Positions 8,902 through 16,795 of a DNA stretch of 46,885 nucleotides are shown one piece after another; position 1 is the stretch's first letter, and each line of letters opens with the position of its first letter. The position numbers were made by a program, and so were the translations under genes. Source of the stretch: Dethiobacter sp. (GTDB lineage Bacteria > Bacillota > Dethiobacteria > Dethiobacterales > Dethiobacteraceae); the NCBI GenBank assembly GCA_020725465.1, contig DYEY01000053.1, forward strand, positions 1-46,885, in the 5' to 3' direction. Below the pieces are notes generated by a model, which was not told the DNA's origin, searched no databases, and worked only from the letters and a program-made list of their open reading frames with translations.

Positions 8902-9723
8902 ATGGCAATGGATGAATTTGATATTTTTAAAAATAAAGTACATCAAAAAATTGGTCTTGATCTGAACAAATATAAAGAGAAGCAGCTGAAAAGACGTATC
9001 AGCCAGTTTATGGGGCGTTACAATTCCTCAGATTTTGCTCATTTTTTTATGCTGCTCAGCTCCGATCCGGAGCTGCTGGCCAAATTTAAAGACTTTCTGA
9101 CCATTAACACCTCCGAGTTTTTCCGGGATATTAAGGTATTTGAAGTTATTGCCGGCATCATTGCCCGGTTGGGGAAAAAACAATCGCTTTTAAAGATATG
9201 GAGCGCCGGTTGTTCTGTGGGGGCAGAGCCTTATTCCCTTGCTATTTTGGCCGAGGAGGCAGGTATACGAAGCTACTCCATTTTGGCCAGCGATTATGAT
9301 GTAAATGCACTGCAGGAGGCCACAGAAGGCTCCTACACAGCCAATCTGTTAAAAAATATACCGCCGTCCCTGCTGGACAAATATTTCAGCCGAAACGGCA
9401 ACAAGTATAAAGTTAAAAATATACTTAAGGCTAAGGTGACGTTTAAGGAACACAACCTCCTAAAAACCCCGTATCCCGGTGACTTTGACCTGATTCTCTG
9501 CCGGAACGTTTTTATCTATTTTAATCAGGATGTGCAGCATGAACTTATACATCTTTTTGTCAGGAGCCTGAACCCCGGCGGCTATTTTGTAATAGGCGGT
9601 TCGGAATTTATTCCTTTCCCTGATCAGTACGGTTGTAAAAAGATTTCAGCCTGCATCTATCAAAAAAACACGATGGCTGAAACCGGGGCTCCGCAGAAAT
9701 CAGGTGCGAACCGGATACCATAA
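8902..9723 (+). CDS. cheR: chemotaxis protein methyltransferase CheR
   Basis: CheR adds methyl groups from S-adenosylmethionine to glutamates of chemoreceptors. With the ATG at 8902 (GGAGGAG seven bases upstream) the protein has 273 residues. A small N-terminal helical domain (DEFDIFKNKV to about residue 75, including RRISQFMGRY and NTSEFFRD) precedes the SAM-binding domain with IWSAGCSVGAEPYSLA, the DYDVNAL acidic loop and DLILCRNVFIYF. The frame is open back to 8845, but the earlier ATG lacks a ribosome site. This is the last gene of the motility operon; the convergent gene on the other strand ends 12 bases away with no clear terminator between them. Confidence 0.95.
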   Translation: MAMDEFDIFKNKVHQKIGLDLNKYKEKQLKRRISQFMGRYNSSDFAHFFMLLSSDPELLAKFKDFLTINTSEFFRDIKVFEVIAGIIARLGKKQSLLKIWSAGCSVGAEPYSLAILAEEAGIRSYSILASDYDVNALQEATEGSYTANLLKNIPPSLLDKYFSRNGNKYKVKNILKAKVTFKEHNLLKTPYPGDFDLILCRNVFIYFNQDVQHELIHLFVRSLNPGGYFVIGGSEFIPFPDQYGCKKISACIYQKNTMAETGAPQKSGANRIP

Positions 9724-9734
9724 AGGAATAAGGG

Positions 9735-10751
9735 TCAGAGTTTTTGCTCCCGCAGTACCGGGGGCATTTGTTTAATTCGCCGGTAGTATTTTTTCAGTTC
9801 CTTAAACAGGTGTACCAGGGATGAACGGCTGATGAATTCTTCCCGGGTGGCGGGCAGGTCCATCTGGGCAAAGGTCTCCTCCAGGCGGATGATGGCGTGG
9901 TCCAGCAGGCGGGTATGAATGTTTTTGCCTCTGAGCTGATTTTTCTGCACCCTGATCAAAATACGTATAAGAGTCGCCAGCGGCCTGGCCTGGGGAACTT
10001 CCACCAGCATCCTCTTGGCCAGTTTGTGCATTTCCAGAAGCATTTCCAGTTGGGCGGCCAGAATCCGGAACGTCTCCCGGTACTGATCCGCCAGGGTTTC
10101 CCGGGACAGGTGAAAACGCTGCTCTTCCCGGAAAAGCTTGGACAGCTGCAGGCCTGCGGCAATTTCCGCCTCCAGCATTTCTGCTTCCGGGTTAAACTCT
10201 TCGTACCGGGTACCAGGATGCAACATTTCCTGGGCAATTGCCTCCATTAGTTCCTGAAAAAACCCCTCTATCAATAGGAGTTTTTCTTTTACCTCCTGCC
10301 GGTGGTTGGGGGTGAACAGGTAGTTGATGGTCAAAGCCACGATGCCGGCCACCAGGGCGGAGAGAACTTGCTGGAGAGAGTATGCCGGCAGGTTTTGCGC
10401 GTTGCTGGAGATGATACCGATGGCCACCACCGAGGTGGTGAGGACATGGTCCTGCCAGTTCAGCTGGAGGCAGGACCAGATAACCACTATAATCGCCAGC
10501 CCGAAAGCCAGGGGCGAAGGTCCAAGCAGGAGACCAAACACCAGGCCGAAAACGGCGCCGAGCAAAATGCCGCCCAGTTTGGCCAGGCTTTGCATGATGG
10601 AACGGTAAAAAGTGCGCTGGATGGTTACCATGGCCACAATGGCGGGCAGGGTGACCCTCTCCACACCAAAGCTTTGTACCAGGTAAATGGTTAGTGACAC
10701 AGCCAGGGCGGTTTTCAGCACCCGGCCTCCGACGGTAAAACGACGCAACAT
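9735..10751 (-). CDS. FUSC / aromatic acid exporter family membrane protein
   Basis: The 338-residue protein has an N-terminal half of several hydrophobic segments (roughly residues 10-30, 30-50, 55-75, 75-95, 98-118 and 122-142). A soluble helical C-terminal half follows, rich in charged heptads. The GGRVLKTALAVSLTIYL start and the TIQRTFYRSI segment match the ArAE_1/FUSC family, whose members are thought to export aromatic acids or similar amphiphiles; the substrate here is unknown. The ATG at 10751 has GAGGAG seven bases upstream and is preferred over an in-frame TTG six codons earlier. It is separated from the upstream 58-residue gene by a strong terminator. Confidence 0.8.
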   Translation of the reverse strand: MLRRFTVGGRVLKTALAVSLTIYLVQSFGVERVTLPAIVAMVTIQRTFYRSIMQSLAKLGGILLGAVFGLVFGLLLGPSPLAFGLAIIVVIWSCLQLNWQDHVLTTSVVAIGIISSNAQNLPAYSLQQVLSALVAGIVALTINYLFTPNHRQEVKEKLLLIEGFFQELMEAIAQEMLHPGTRYEEFNPEAEMLEAEIAAGLQLSKLFREEQRFHLSRETLADQYRETFRILAAQLEMLLEMHKLAKRMLVEVPQARPLATLIRILIRVQKNQLRGKNIHTRLLDHAIIRLEETFAQMDLPATREEFISRSSLVHLFKELKKYYRRIKQMPPVLREQKL

Positions 10752-10824
10752 ATCGATTCTCCTCAACAACCGTATCTATTTATTATTTATATCAGGAACA
10801 GCAAAAAAATGAAACAGGGAAAAA

Positions 10825-10843
10825 GCCCCCGCCGGGCGGGGGC
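10825..10843 (-). terminator. intrinsic terminator after the 58-residue gene
   Basis: A GC-only hairpin, GCCCCCGC / GCGGGGGC with a three-base loop, is followed on the minus strand by a run of five T. It lies 10 bases after the stop of the small gene at 10854-11030 and should end its transcript before the FUSC-type gene. Confidence 0.85.
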
Positions 10844-10853
10844 AGGAGATGTG

Positions 10854-11030
10854 CTACGAGTTTTGACGTACGGTCGGTCTTAGCATGTCCAGTAGTCCGA
10901 GTACCACATGGGCCAGGCCGAAACCGGAAATTGCCGCTCCCAGCCTTCCGCCCACCAGCTTGCCGGCTCCTGTGACCACTGCACCGACACCAGCCACTGT
11001 CAGGCTGGTTGTACTGCTTTTTGCTCTCAA
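10854..11030 (-). CDS. small glycine-rich hydrophobic protein, 58 residues
   Basis: The gene starts at TTG 11030 with a textbook AGGAGGT site eight bases upstream and ends in TAG. The product begins LRAKSSTTSLTVAGVGAVVT and continues with alternating glycine/alanine and hydrophobic residues (GAGKLVGGRLGAAISGFGLA) and a VVLGLLDML helix. It looks like one or two short glycine-zipper membrane helices with a basic C-terminus. The following strong terminator supports a real transcription unit. I do not recognise a named family. It could be a membrane peptide or structural protein; glycine-zipper composition alone does not show a function. Confidence 0.7.
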   Translation of the reverse strand: MRAKSSTTSLTVAGVGAVVTGAGKLVGGRLGAAISGFGLAHVVLGLLDMLRPTVRQNS

Positions 11031-11106
11031 AAGCTGCCACCTCCTGCTGATAGTTTTCCAATTCCGGAGGCGGCTTATGAACGCTGGTGCTTGTTTGGTC
11101 TGAAGA

Positions 11107-11904
11107 TCAGGCTCTTTTTTGAAAAATAAGCAGGTACTCGTGCACCTTGTTTACCCTGAAAACATAAGGGTAGCCCAGTGGCCGCAGGTTATTGTACTCT
11201 TTCCGGCGGTCCCAGATGATAATGTCATCCAGCACATAGCCAAGGCATGACAATTCCCGGGTAAGGTCCATGTGCAGGGGAAAAAGCTCTGAGCGTTTAC
11301 GGATATCCATTACGTTGACAACCAGATAGCCGCCGGGAGCAAGCACCGTCAAAACCTGGCTGAAAATATGGCCCAGTTCCCGGATGAACCGGCTGTAGTC
11401 GGTGATGCTGCTGAGGTCCTGGGCCAGTCCGCCGTAATTTTCCGGATCCCTGCGGTAGGCGGTCCTTTTGCGGTCCAGTATGTTCCAGTAAGGAGGGGAA
11501 GTGACACAAAGGGCCACTGTACCGGCGGCCAGGTATGCATTCAGATTCCGGGAGTCCGCCAAAAACAGCTCCGGTTCATAACCCGTCAGGCCATCAGGGG
11601 TCAGCAAATCCTGCCCGAAGCGCTCGCGGGCCAACGCGGCGAAGCGGGGTGATATTTCAAACCCTACCGAGCGCCGGCCCAATTTATGTGCCGCTGCCAG
11701 GGTGCTGCCGGTACCGGCGAACGGATCCAGCACCAGATCTCCGGGTACGGTAAAAATTTCGATCAGGCGGGCTGCCAACGCCATGGGAAAGGCGGCCGGG
11801 TGCTTAAACCTGCGCTCCTCCCGGTCTTTTTCGATGTCGCTCCAGATACTGATGGAATAGCGTGCCCACGTTCGGCCGTCAAGCTGCGTTTTTTTCCTGG
11901 TCAT
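11107..11904 (-). CDS. DNA methyltransferase, probably N4-cytosine type, orphan
   Basis: The 265-residue protein contains the N6/N4 amino-methyltransferase motifs: KHPAAFP (motif X-like, residues 34-40), the SAM-binding DPFAGTG (residues 60-66), and the catalytic TSPPYW (residues 135-140). Serine rather than aspartate before PPY is more usual in N4-cytosine enzymes. Motif I precedes motif IV, which is the alpha/gamma-like order. The ATG at 11904 has GAGGAG upstream. No restriction endonuclease or specificity subunit is adjacent, so it may act as a solitary methylase or belong to a decayed system. Target sequence unknown. Confidence 0.85.
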   Translation of the reverse strand: MTRKKTQLDGRTWARYSISIWSDIEKDREERRFKHPAAFPMALAARLIEIFTVPGDLVLDPFAGTGSTLAAAHKLGRRSVGFEISPRFAALARERFGQDLLTPDGLTGYEPELFLADSRNLNAYLAAGTVALCVTSPPYWNILDRKRTAYRRDPENYGGLAQDLSSITDYSRFIRELGHIFSQVLTVLAPGGYLVVNVMDIRKRSELFPLHMDLTRELSCLGYVLDDIIIWDRRKEYNNLRPLGYPYVFRVNKVHEYLLIFQKRA

Positions 11905-11933
11905 ACCGGCTCCTCTCCAGCGGCTTAAAACTA

Positions 11934-11957
11934 AAGCGCCTTTCCGGTCAGGCGCTT
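11934..11957 (-). terminator. probable terminator after the deacetylase gene
   Basis: AAGCGCCT and AGGCGCTT form an 8-bp stem with an 8-base loop just past the deacetylase stop. On the minus strand it is followed by TAGTTTTAA, a moderate T tract, so it could end the deacetylase transcript ahead of the methyltransferase gene. Confidence 0.6.
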
Positions 11958-11960
11958 GTG

Positions 11961-12779
11961 TTATTCTTGGGCTTCACCGGGCAGATGAAAGGTAAAGCCG
12001 CGCCTGATCAAAGTTTCGATGATGGCGGGCAGGGCTTCTACTGAGTTTTGCCTGATCCTTGTTTCATGAAGCAGGATTATCATCCCGGGCCAAAGGTGTT
12101 CGTGTTCCGCCTGAGACAGGACGTTGGCTGCTATATCCTTACTGTGGGGGACCGGGTTCCGCGAATCGTAGGAGTCCACGTTCCAGCCCATTATAATGTA
12201 ACCGGCTTCTTCGGCGTGCTCCCTGATATCCCGGAACTCTCTGAGTTTGCCTCCGGGGTCGCGTATATATTTTGGCCGGGTGCCGGTGAGGCGGAAAATT
12301 AATTCCTCATTCTTCTGTATTGAACTGAGAAAGGCTTCTTTGCTTTCATAAATGTCGCGGTAGTCATGGCTGTAAGTATGGTTCCCGATGTAGTGGCCGC
12401 GGCTATGCATTTCCTTAATCAGGTCGGGAAATTTTTCCGCCTGCCTGCCGATTACAAAGAAAGTGGCCCTTACCCCGTACCTGTCCAGAATGTCCAGGAT
12501 AGCCGGAGTGGTTAATATGTCAGGGCCGTCGTCTATGGTGAGGTAAACCCTGCCGGTTGCAGTCTGCCTTACGGAAGCCGGGCTGGCGGAGGCAACCTGT
12601 AAAACATCCTCTTCGCTGATGCTGAAGGGGCTTGTGGTCTCTTCGGGAACAGCAGGCAAAACGGTGACTCCCATGGTGTTTTCACGGGAAACAGCGGCCA
12701 GGTAGCCGCAGAGACAGAGCAGGAGGACAAATGTAAGGGGAAATGGCTGTTTTTTGAGAGGCCCCACCAACTTCACCAC
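11961..12779 (-). CDS. membrane-anchored polysaccharide deacetylase (NodB/CE4 domain)
   Basis: Residues 13-30 form a single hydrophobic anchor or uncleaved signal after a basic start. A linker of about 45 residues follows, then a NodB domain. Metal and catalytic residues are present: Asp83-Asp84 in TIDDGPD, His134 and His138 in NHTYSH, RDPGG (motif 3), and LLHE near the end. The expected role is removal of acetyl groups from cell-wall glycan at the outer membrane face, similar to PdaA/PdaC-type enzymes; the exact glycan is unknown. The start is not firm: the GTG at 12779 gives the natural anchor but has only a weak ribosome site. Flanked by terminators on both sides, so probably a single-gene unit. 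Confidence 0.85.
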   Translation of the reverse strand: MVKLVGPLKKQPFPLTFVLLLCLCGYLAAVSRENTMGVTVLPAVPEETTSPFSISEEDVLQVASASPASVRQTATGRVYLTIDDGPDILTTPAILDILDRYGVRATFFVIGRQAEKFPDLIKEMHSRGHYIGNHTYSHDYRDIYESKEAFLSSIQKNEELIFRLTGTRPKYIRDPGGKLREFRDIREHAEEAGYIIMGWNVDSYDSRNPVPHSKDIAANVLSQAEHEHLWPGMIILLHETRIRQNSVEALPAIIETLIRRGFTFHLPGEAQE

Positions 12780-12880
12780 TTTACCGGTATGACGGAAAAT
12801 TTGCCAGAAAGTTCCGCCTGTTATAAATATGGCAGAAAAAAAATGCTAAAACAAGTAAAAACCATTAAATTTCATTAAAA

Positions 12881-12900
12881 AAGCTTCCGGGCGGAAGCTT
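12881..12900 (-). terminator. intrinsic terminator after the TRAP binding-protein operon
   Basis: AAGCTTCC and GGAAGCTT pair around a four-base loop, flanked by A and T runs on both sides. It begins two bases after the dctP-like stop on the minus strand and is followed there by TTTTAAT. It would work in both directions. Confidence 0.85.
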
Positions 12901-12902
12901 TT

Positions 12903-13913
12903 TTAACGGAGCGCGGCACGGAGCAAATCTTCTCCTATCTCTGGCAAAAATGTGTCCCAGACCGGGAGCAGGGCTTTTTTCCACTCTTTTTTTTCTTCAT
13001 CTGACAGGTGGTACGGTTCGATCTGTCCGGTTTTTATAATCAGTTCCAGATCGCGTTGGTTATGATAGATGGCTGCCTCCCGCTCCCAGGCGGTAACCTC
13101 AGCCAGGGTTTCTTCCAGGATGAGGCGGATATCTTCCGGCAAAGATGTCCAGAACTTTTCGTTGGTGAGTACCAGGTACCCCAGGTAACCGTGGTTGCTG
13201 ATGGTCATATGTTCCTGAACCAGATAAAATTTTTTGGTATATATATTGGACGGGGTATTTTCGGCCGCATCCACCAAGTTTCTTTCCAGGGCGGCATAGA
13301 CATCGGAAAAGGGCAGATCCCTGGCCTGTGCTCCCAGCTGCATGAACTGGGCGTCCAAAACGCGGCTTGGCATGATCCGGAAACGCAGGTTTTGAAAATC
13401 TGAGGGATTCCTAAGCGGACGGTTGGAGGTCATTACCTTAAAGCCGTTGTCCCACATGGCCAGCGAAAGCATACCGTTGCCCCGGAGCTTTTCCAGGAAA
13501 GCCTGGCCTTCGTCGCTGTCTATAAAGCGATGGACCTGGGCGTAGTCTTCAAACAGAAACGGCAGGTCGAACAGTAAAAGCTGCGGGAAATACTGTGTCA
13601 TCTTGGCGGTGGCGGGAGCAATTAGCTGAACCCTGTTGTCAATCAGCGCGTCGACTTCTTCTCCGTCCATGTACAGCTGCGAATTGGGATATACCTGCAC
13701 CTCGACTCGGCCGCCTGTCCTGTCATGGACAAGTTCCGCAAAGCGCCTGGCGGCCAGGCCTTTGGGTGTCATCTCCGAGACCACATGCGAGAACTTAATG
13801 ACGATTCTTTCCTCGGAACTGAACTGTTCCGAATCGGTGGCACGCTGCTGGCAGCCGGCGTATGTGACAGCAACCAGAAAGAGCAGGATGAGACAGGTCA
13901 AAATCTTTTTCAT
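12903..13913 (-). CDS. dctP: TRAP transporter solute-binding lipoprotein (DctP family)
   Basis: The 336-residue product starts at ATG 13913 with AAGGTG upstream. A signal peptide (MKKILTCLILLFLVAVTYAG) ends at Cys21, a probable lipid attachment site with an unusual Tyr at position -3. The mature part has DctP hallmarks: IKFSHVVSEMTPKG near the start, the GGRVEVQVYPNSQL segment, and RIMPSRVLDAQFMQLGAQ with the ligand-carboxylate Arg. No dctQ or dctM membrane subunits are nearby. The gene is third in an operon after a sensor kinase and response regulator, so it may present ligand to the kinase or serve a transporter encoded elsewhere. The ligand is probably an organic acid by family. Confidence 0.88.
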   Translation of the reverse strand: MKKILTCLILLFLVAVTYAGCQQRATDSEQFSSEERIVIKFSHVVSEMTPKGLAARRFAELVHDRTGGRVEVQVYPNSQLYMDGEEVDALIDNRVQLIAPATAKMTQYFPQLLLFDLPFLFEDYAQVHRFIDSDEGQAFLEKLRGNGMLSLAMWDNGFKVMTSNRPLRNPSDFQNLRFRIMPSRVLDAQFMQLGAQARDLPFSDVYAALERNLVDAAENTPSNIYTKKFYLVQEHMTISNHGYLGYLVLTNEKFWTSLPEDIRLILEETLAEVTAWEREAAIYHNQRDLELIIKTGQIEPYHLSDEEKKEWKKALLPVWDTFLPEIGEDLLRAALR

Positions 13914-13945
13914 TGTTTCACCTTCGGACATTATAGAATGCATGG

Positions 13946-14617
13946 TTAACTTGCCCTGTAGCGGTTAATGGGCCGGCCTACCGAGCCGTACTGAACCTCC
14001 AGTGTCAGCTGACCGCTTTTTTCCAGGTAATCAAGGTAGCGACGGGCGGTTACCCGTGCCAGTCCCACCCCTTCCGCCACCTCTTCCGCGGAAAGTGACT
14101 GGCTGCTTTTTAAGATATGCAGGAGCACCTGCCGCAGGGTTACTTCGTTCAGTCCTTTGGGCAGTCCTTCCTGCAGGCGTACTTTGGTTATGGTCAGTCC
14201 GTCCAGCTCTTCCTGGTCCAGCGCCTGTTTACGGGTAAGCTTGGTGTGGAGCAGTTTGTAAGAATCAAGGGCGCTCTTAAAGCGAACGTATTTAAAGGGC
14301 TTGATTATATAATCCACTGCCCCGTAACGGAAAGCGTTCTGGATGGCTTCCGCGTCTCTGGCTGCCGTGACCAGTATGACGTCCGTAGGCAGGTGGGAGG
14401 TGCGCAGTTCTTTCAGTATCTGTATACCGCTCAGGTCTGGCAGGTAGATATCCAGGATAACCAGGTCGGGCAGCAACCGCCGGATTTCCCGCAGGGCGGC
14501 TTCCCCGGTATCGGCGGTGCCCACAATGTCAAAGCCGCCTATATCCTGTAAGTACTGCCGGTTAATCTGCATGACCATGGGGTCGTCCTCGACTATCAGT
14601 GTACGGATCCCCTTCAT
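13946..14617 (-). CDS. response regulator of the CitB/DcuR family
   Basis: The 223-residue protein has an N-terminal receiver domain (acidic pair Asp11-Asp12 after the VE, phospho-acceptor Asp56 in VILDIYLPD, Lys in IIKPFKY). The C-terminal winged helix-turn-helix includes SAEEVAEGVGLARVTARRYL and YLEKSGQL. This matches regulators of C4-dicarboxylate or citrate uptake. The ATG at 14617 has GGAAGG seven bases upstream; an earlier in-frame ATG at 14635 lacks a ribosome site. Its start lies 56 bases inside the end of the kinase gene, a long overlap that points to coupled synthesis. The likely target is its own operon, including the downstream binding protein, or a dicarboxylate pathway. Confidence 0.92.
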   Translation of the reverse strand: MKGIRTLIVEDDPMVMQINRQYLQDIGGFDIVGTADTGEAALREIRRLLPDLVILDIYLPDLSGIQILKELRTSHLPTDVILVTAARDAEAIQNAFRYGAVDYIIKPFKYVRFKSALDSYKLLHTKLTRKQALDQEELDGLTITKVRLQEGLPKGLNEVTLRQVLLHILKSSQSLSAEEVAEGVGLARVTARRYLDYLEKSGQLTLEVQYGSVGRPINRYRAS

Positions 14618-16232
14618 AGCTGTTCCTTCCTTCATTCGGGATTAACACCTCTATTACGGTATGCTCCTGCAGCTTGCTGTCCACGGTAATCCGGCCGCCG
14701 GCGTTGGTCACATACTGCTGCACCAGAAACAGGCCCACCCCCCGGGCGGAGCCCTGCTTGGTGGAAAAGCCGGCCTGGAAGATAACCGGCAGAATTTCCG
14801 GGCTGATCCCGGGGCCGGTATCGGACACCCTGATGAGCAGGTTTCCCGGCTGGTTCCTTAATAAAATCTTCACCTTGCGCCGCTCCGGCGGGAGCCCCGC
14901 CACCGCTTCCATGGCATTTTCTAACAGGTTGCCTGTTATGATGACCAGTGCGCTGCTGTCGGTGGCGGCCGGCACGCTTTCCAGGTGGCTGCTGCGGTCA
15001 ATCTCCAGGTCGATTTTCAGTTCTTTGCTTCTTAAATATTTGCCGAGCAGCAGCCCGGCTACGCTGTAATCCAGGATGTTTTTGGCCAGGAAAAGTGTCA
15101 GTTCCTCCTGCTCCGTTGTTACTTCGAAGATGTAGTCGATGGCTTCGTCGCTTTTACCAAGCTCTATAAGGCCGGCAATGGTGTGCAGCTTGTTCATGTG
15201 TTCATGGTTCTGTACCCGCAGAGCTTCGATAAACTTTTTGACGCCGGTCAGCTCTTCAGCCAGCTTGTGCACTTCGGTTTTATCCTTGAATGTGGCCACC
15301 GCACCCATTATCTCGCCCCGGACCACAATGGGAAACCGTGAGACCAGGATGGTGGTACCGTTAATGACCCGCTCTTCGTTAAAGTGGGCTTTGCCGCTGA
15401 CCACGGTGGCGGGGAGCCGGGTTTCAGGGATAACTTTTCGCACCGGCCAGCCGGTGACATCCCCGTCGATTCCCAGTATCCGCTTGGCTTCATCGTTTAT
15501 TACCGTTATATTCAATTCCCGGTCAATAGCTATTATTCCTTCCCCGATTGACTGGAAAACGGCGCTCCTTTCCTCCAGGAGCTGCGCTATGGCCACCGGC
15601 TCCATGTTGTACATGGTGCGCTTGATATTGTCGGCCAGATATATGGAACCGGCCAGCCCCACCAGCAGTCCCAAAAACAAAGAGATATAGAAGCGTAACC
15701 GGATGTCGGAAAGGATACGGGCAATGGTGGGGGAGAGGATTCCCACCACCACCACACCTACCTGGCGTGTGCCCTCATCGGCTTTGATCGGGACGAAGGC
15801 CCGTACGGAAGGACCCATAATGCCGGTGGCCAGGGAGATATACTCGTGGTCGGCAAAAGCCGGCCCTTCGTCTCCTCCCTCGAAGCGCTGCCCGATCCTT
15901 TCCTGCAGGGGGTGGGAAAAGCGTATCCTGTCCATATCCAGGACTACGATGTACTCCACGTTGGTGGCAAGGCGGATTTTTTCGGCAATGGGCTGGATGA
16001 CGGCGGCGCCGTTGGGCTTGCCCACATATTTTTGGATCTCTTCAATCTGGGCAACGGTACGCGCTACCGCCAGTGCGCGCGAACCCAGTTCGCGCTCCAG
16101 TGTCAGCGAAAAATTCTCAATCAGGATGATGCCGCCACCCACAATAATGAGCATAATCAGGCCAAAGGAAAGGAGGGTGATTTTCCAGCGCAGGGGAAGC
16201 TGTTTTCCTTTTTTGAAAAAGAAAAAACTCAT
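14562..16232 (-). CDS. sensor histidine kinase of the CitA/DcuS family
   Basis: The 556-residue protein starts at ATG 16232 (GGAGGG seven bases upstream). The layout is a first membrane helix (about residues 18-40), an extracytoplasmic PAS/Cache-like sensor (to about 180) ending in the PIKADEGTRQVGVVVVG strand, and a second helix (about 185-210). A cytoplasmic PAS domain follows (SIGEGIIAIDRELNITVINDEA), then a SpoOB-type dimerisation domain with QNHEHMNKLHTI around residue 341, and an ATPase domain (NLLENAMEAV, DTGPGI, GVGLFLV). This is the typical form of citrate/C4-dicarboxylate sensors. It is first in the operon kinase-regulator-DctP and divergent from the hdr operon across a 563-base gap. 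Confidence 0.93.
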   Translation of the reverse strand: MSFFFFKKGKQLPLRWKITLLSFGLIMLIIVGGGIILIENFSLTLERELGSRALAVARTVAQIEEIQKYVGKPNGAAVIQPIAEKIRLATNVEYIVVLDMDRIRFSHPLQERIGQRFEGGDEGPAFADHEYISLATGIMGPSVRAFVPIKADEGTRQVGVVVVGILSPTIARILSDIRLRFYISLFLGLLVGLAGSIYLADNIKRTMYNMEPVAIAQLLEERSAVFQSIGEGIIAIDRELNITVINDEAKRILGIDGDVTGWPVRKVIPETRLPATVVSGKAHFNEERVINGTTILVSRFPIVVRGEIMGAVATFKDKTEVHKLAEELTGVKKFIEALRVQNHEHMNKLHTIAGLIELGKSDEAIDYIFEVTTEQEELTLFLAKNILDYSVAGLLLGKYLRSKELKIDLEIDRSSHLESVPAATDSSALVIITGNLLENAMEAVAGLPPERRKVKILLRNQPGNLLIRVSDTGPGISPEILPVIFQAGFSTKQGSARGVGLFLVQQYVTNAGGRITVDSKLQEHTVIEVLIPNEGRNSYEGDPYTDSRGRPHGHAD

Positions 16233-16795
16233 TTTAAACCCTCCGGCAACGTTGTATATGCAATTCGACATACACCCGGCATATCCTTTTCTCAACACCT
16301 CACCCGTCTGTCTCCAAATGCCCGGCTTCCCGTCCCTTGCGTCTCCCCATTCTGACTCCTGATTTCTGATTTCTAAAATGTACAGACCAAAATAACCAAA
16401 ACCGTAAAAGCAGTTGCAATTGTTTGTTCGATATTTTAAAATAAATCCAGGATTTGAAATTATTCTCCTCCTCTTCGCCGTCAGCGCCCGCCTTTCGGGT
16501 GCGGACGGTTACTTTTATATGGTCCGGACCTGTGAAAACGCCTGATTTTGCCTTCATATTACGGTTTGACAAGAAATAATAAATATAAAAGGCCGGGCAT
16601 AGATGTGATGAAGGTAACAAGCTGTTCCATTATTCTAAAAATAATATTTATTAAAATATTTTTAGCAATAAAAATCTAAAAAAAGGTTTTATTTTTGCAG
16701 TGTCGAATCTAAAAAAAACCGGTTTTTTTTGTGCTGTTTGCCGGGTTAAGGACGTGCCGCCACAGGCGGCAATTACTCAGAAAAACGGGAGGTGG
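16233..16795 (+). other. long divergent intergenic region between sensor kinase and hdrB
   Basis: About 560 bases with no convincing gene. Toward the hdrB side it is very AT-rich with long A and T tracts (16620-16730). It also holds an imperfect GC hairpin at 16478-16508 with CCGTC and GACGG arms, and a short direct repeat TGATTTC TGATTTC near 16359-16375. A TTGACA at 16566-16571 has no -10 box at 17-18 bases. Both flanking operons must start here, so this is the likely control region for energy metabolism in the window. I could not define either promoter with confidence. Confidence 0.5.
16635..16665. repeat. AT-rich inverted repeat upstream of hdrB, possible operator
   Basis: CTAAAAATA and TATTTTTAG are perfect 9-base inverted arms separated by 13 bases of A and T. 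It lies 130-160 bases before hdrB. It could be a regulator site or a curved upstream element; the low-complexity composition makes chance a real alternative. Confidence 0.4.

Noticed and set aside
16566-16600. TTGACA as -35 box of an hdr promoter
   Set aside because: No -10 sequence at 16-18 bases; the nearest TATAAA is only 12 bases away.
16300-16620. Minus-strand open frame of 106 codons upstream of the sensor kinase
   Set aside because: No ribosome site at any start, composition unlike the neighbours, and it spans the AT-rich control region and a hairpin; no recognisable domain.
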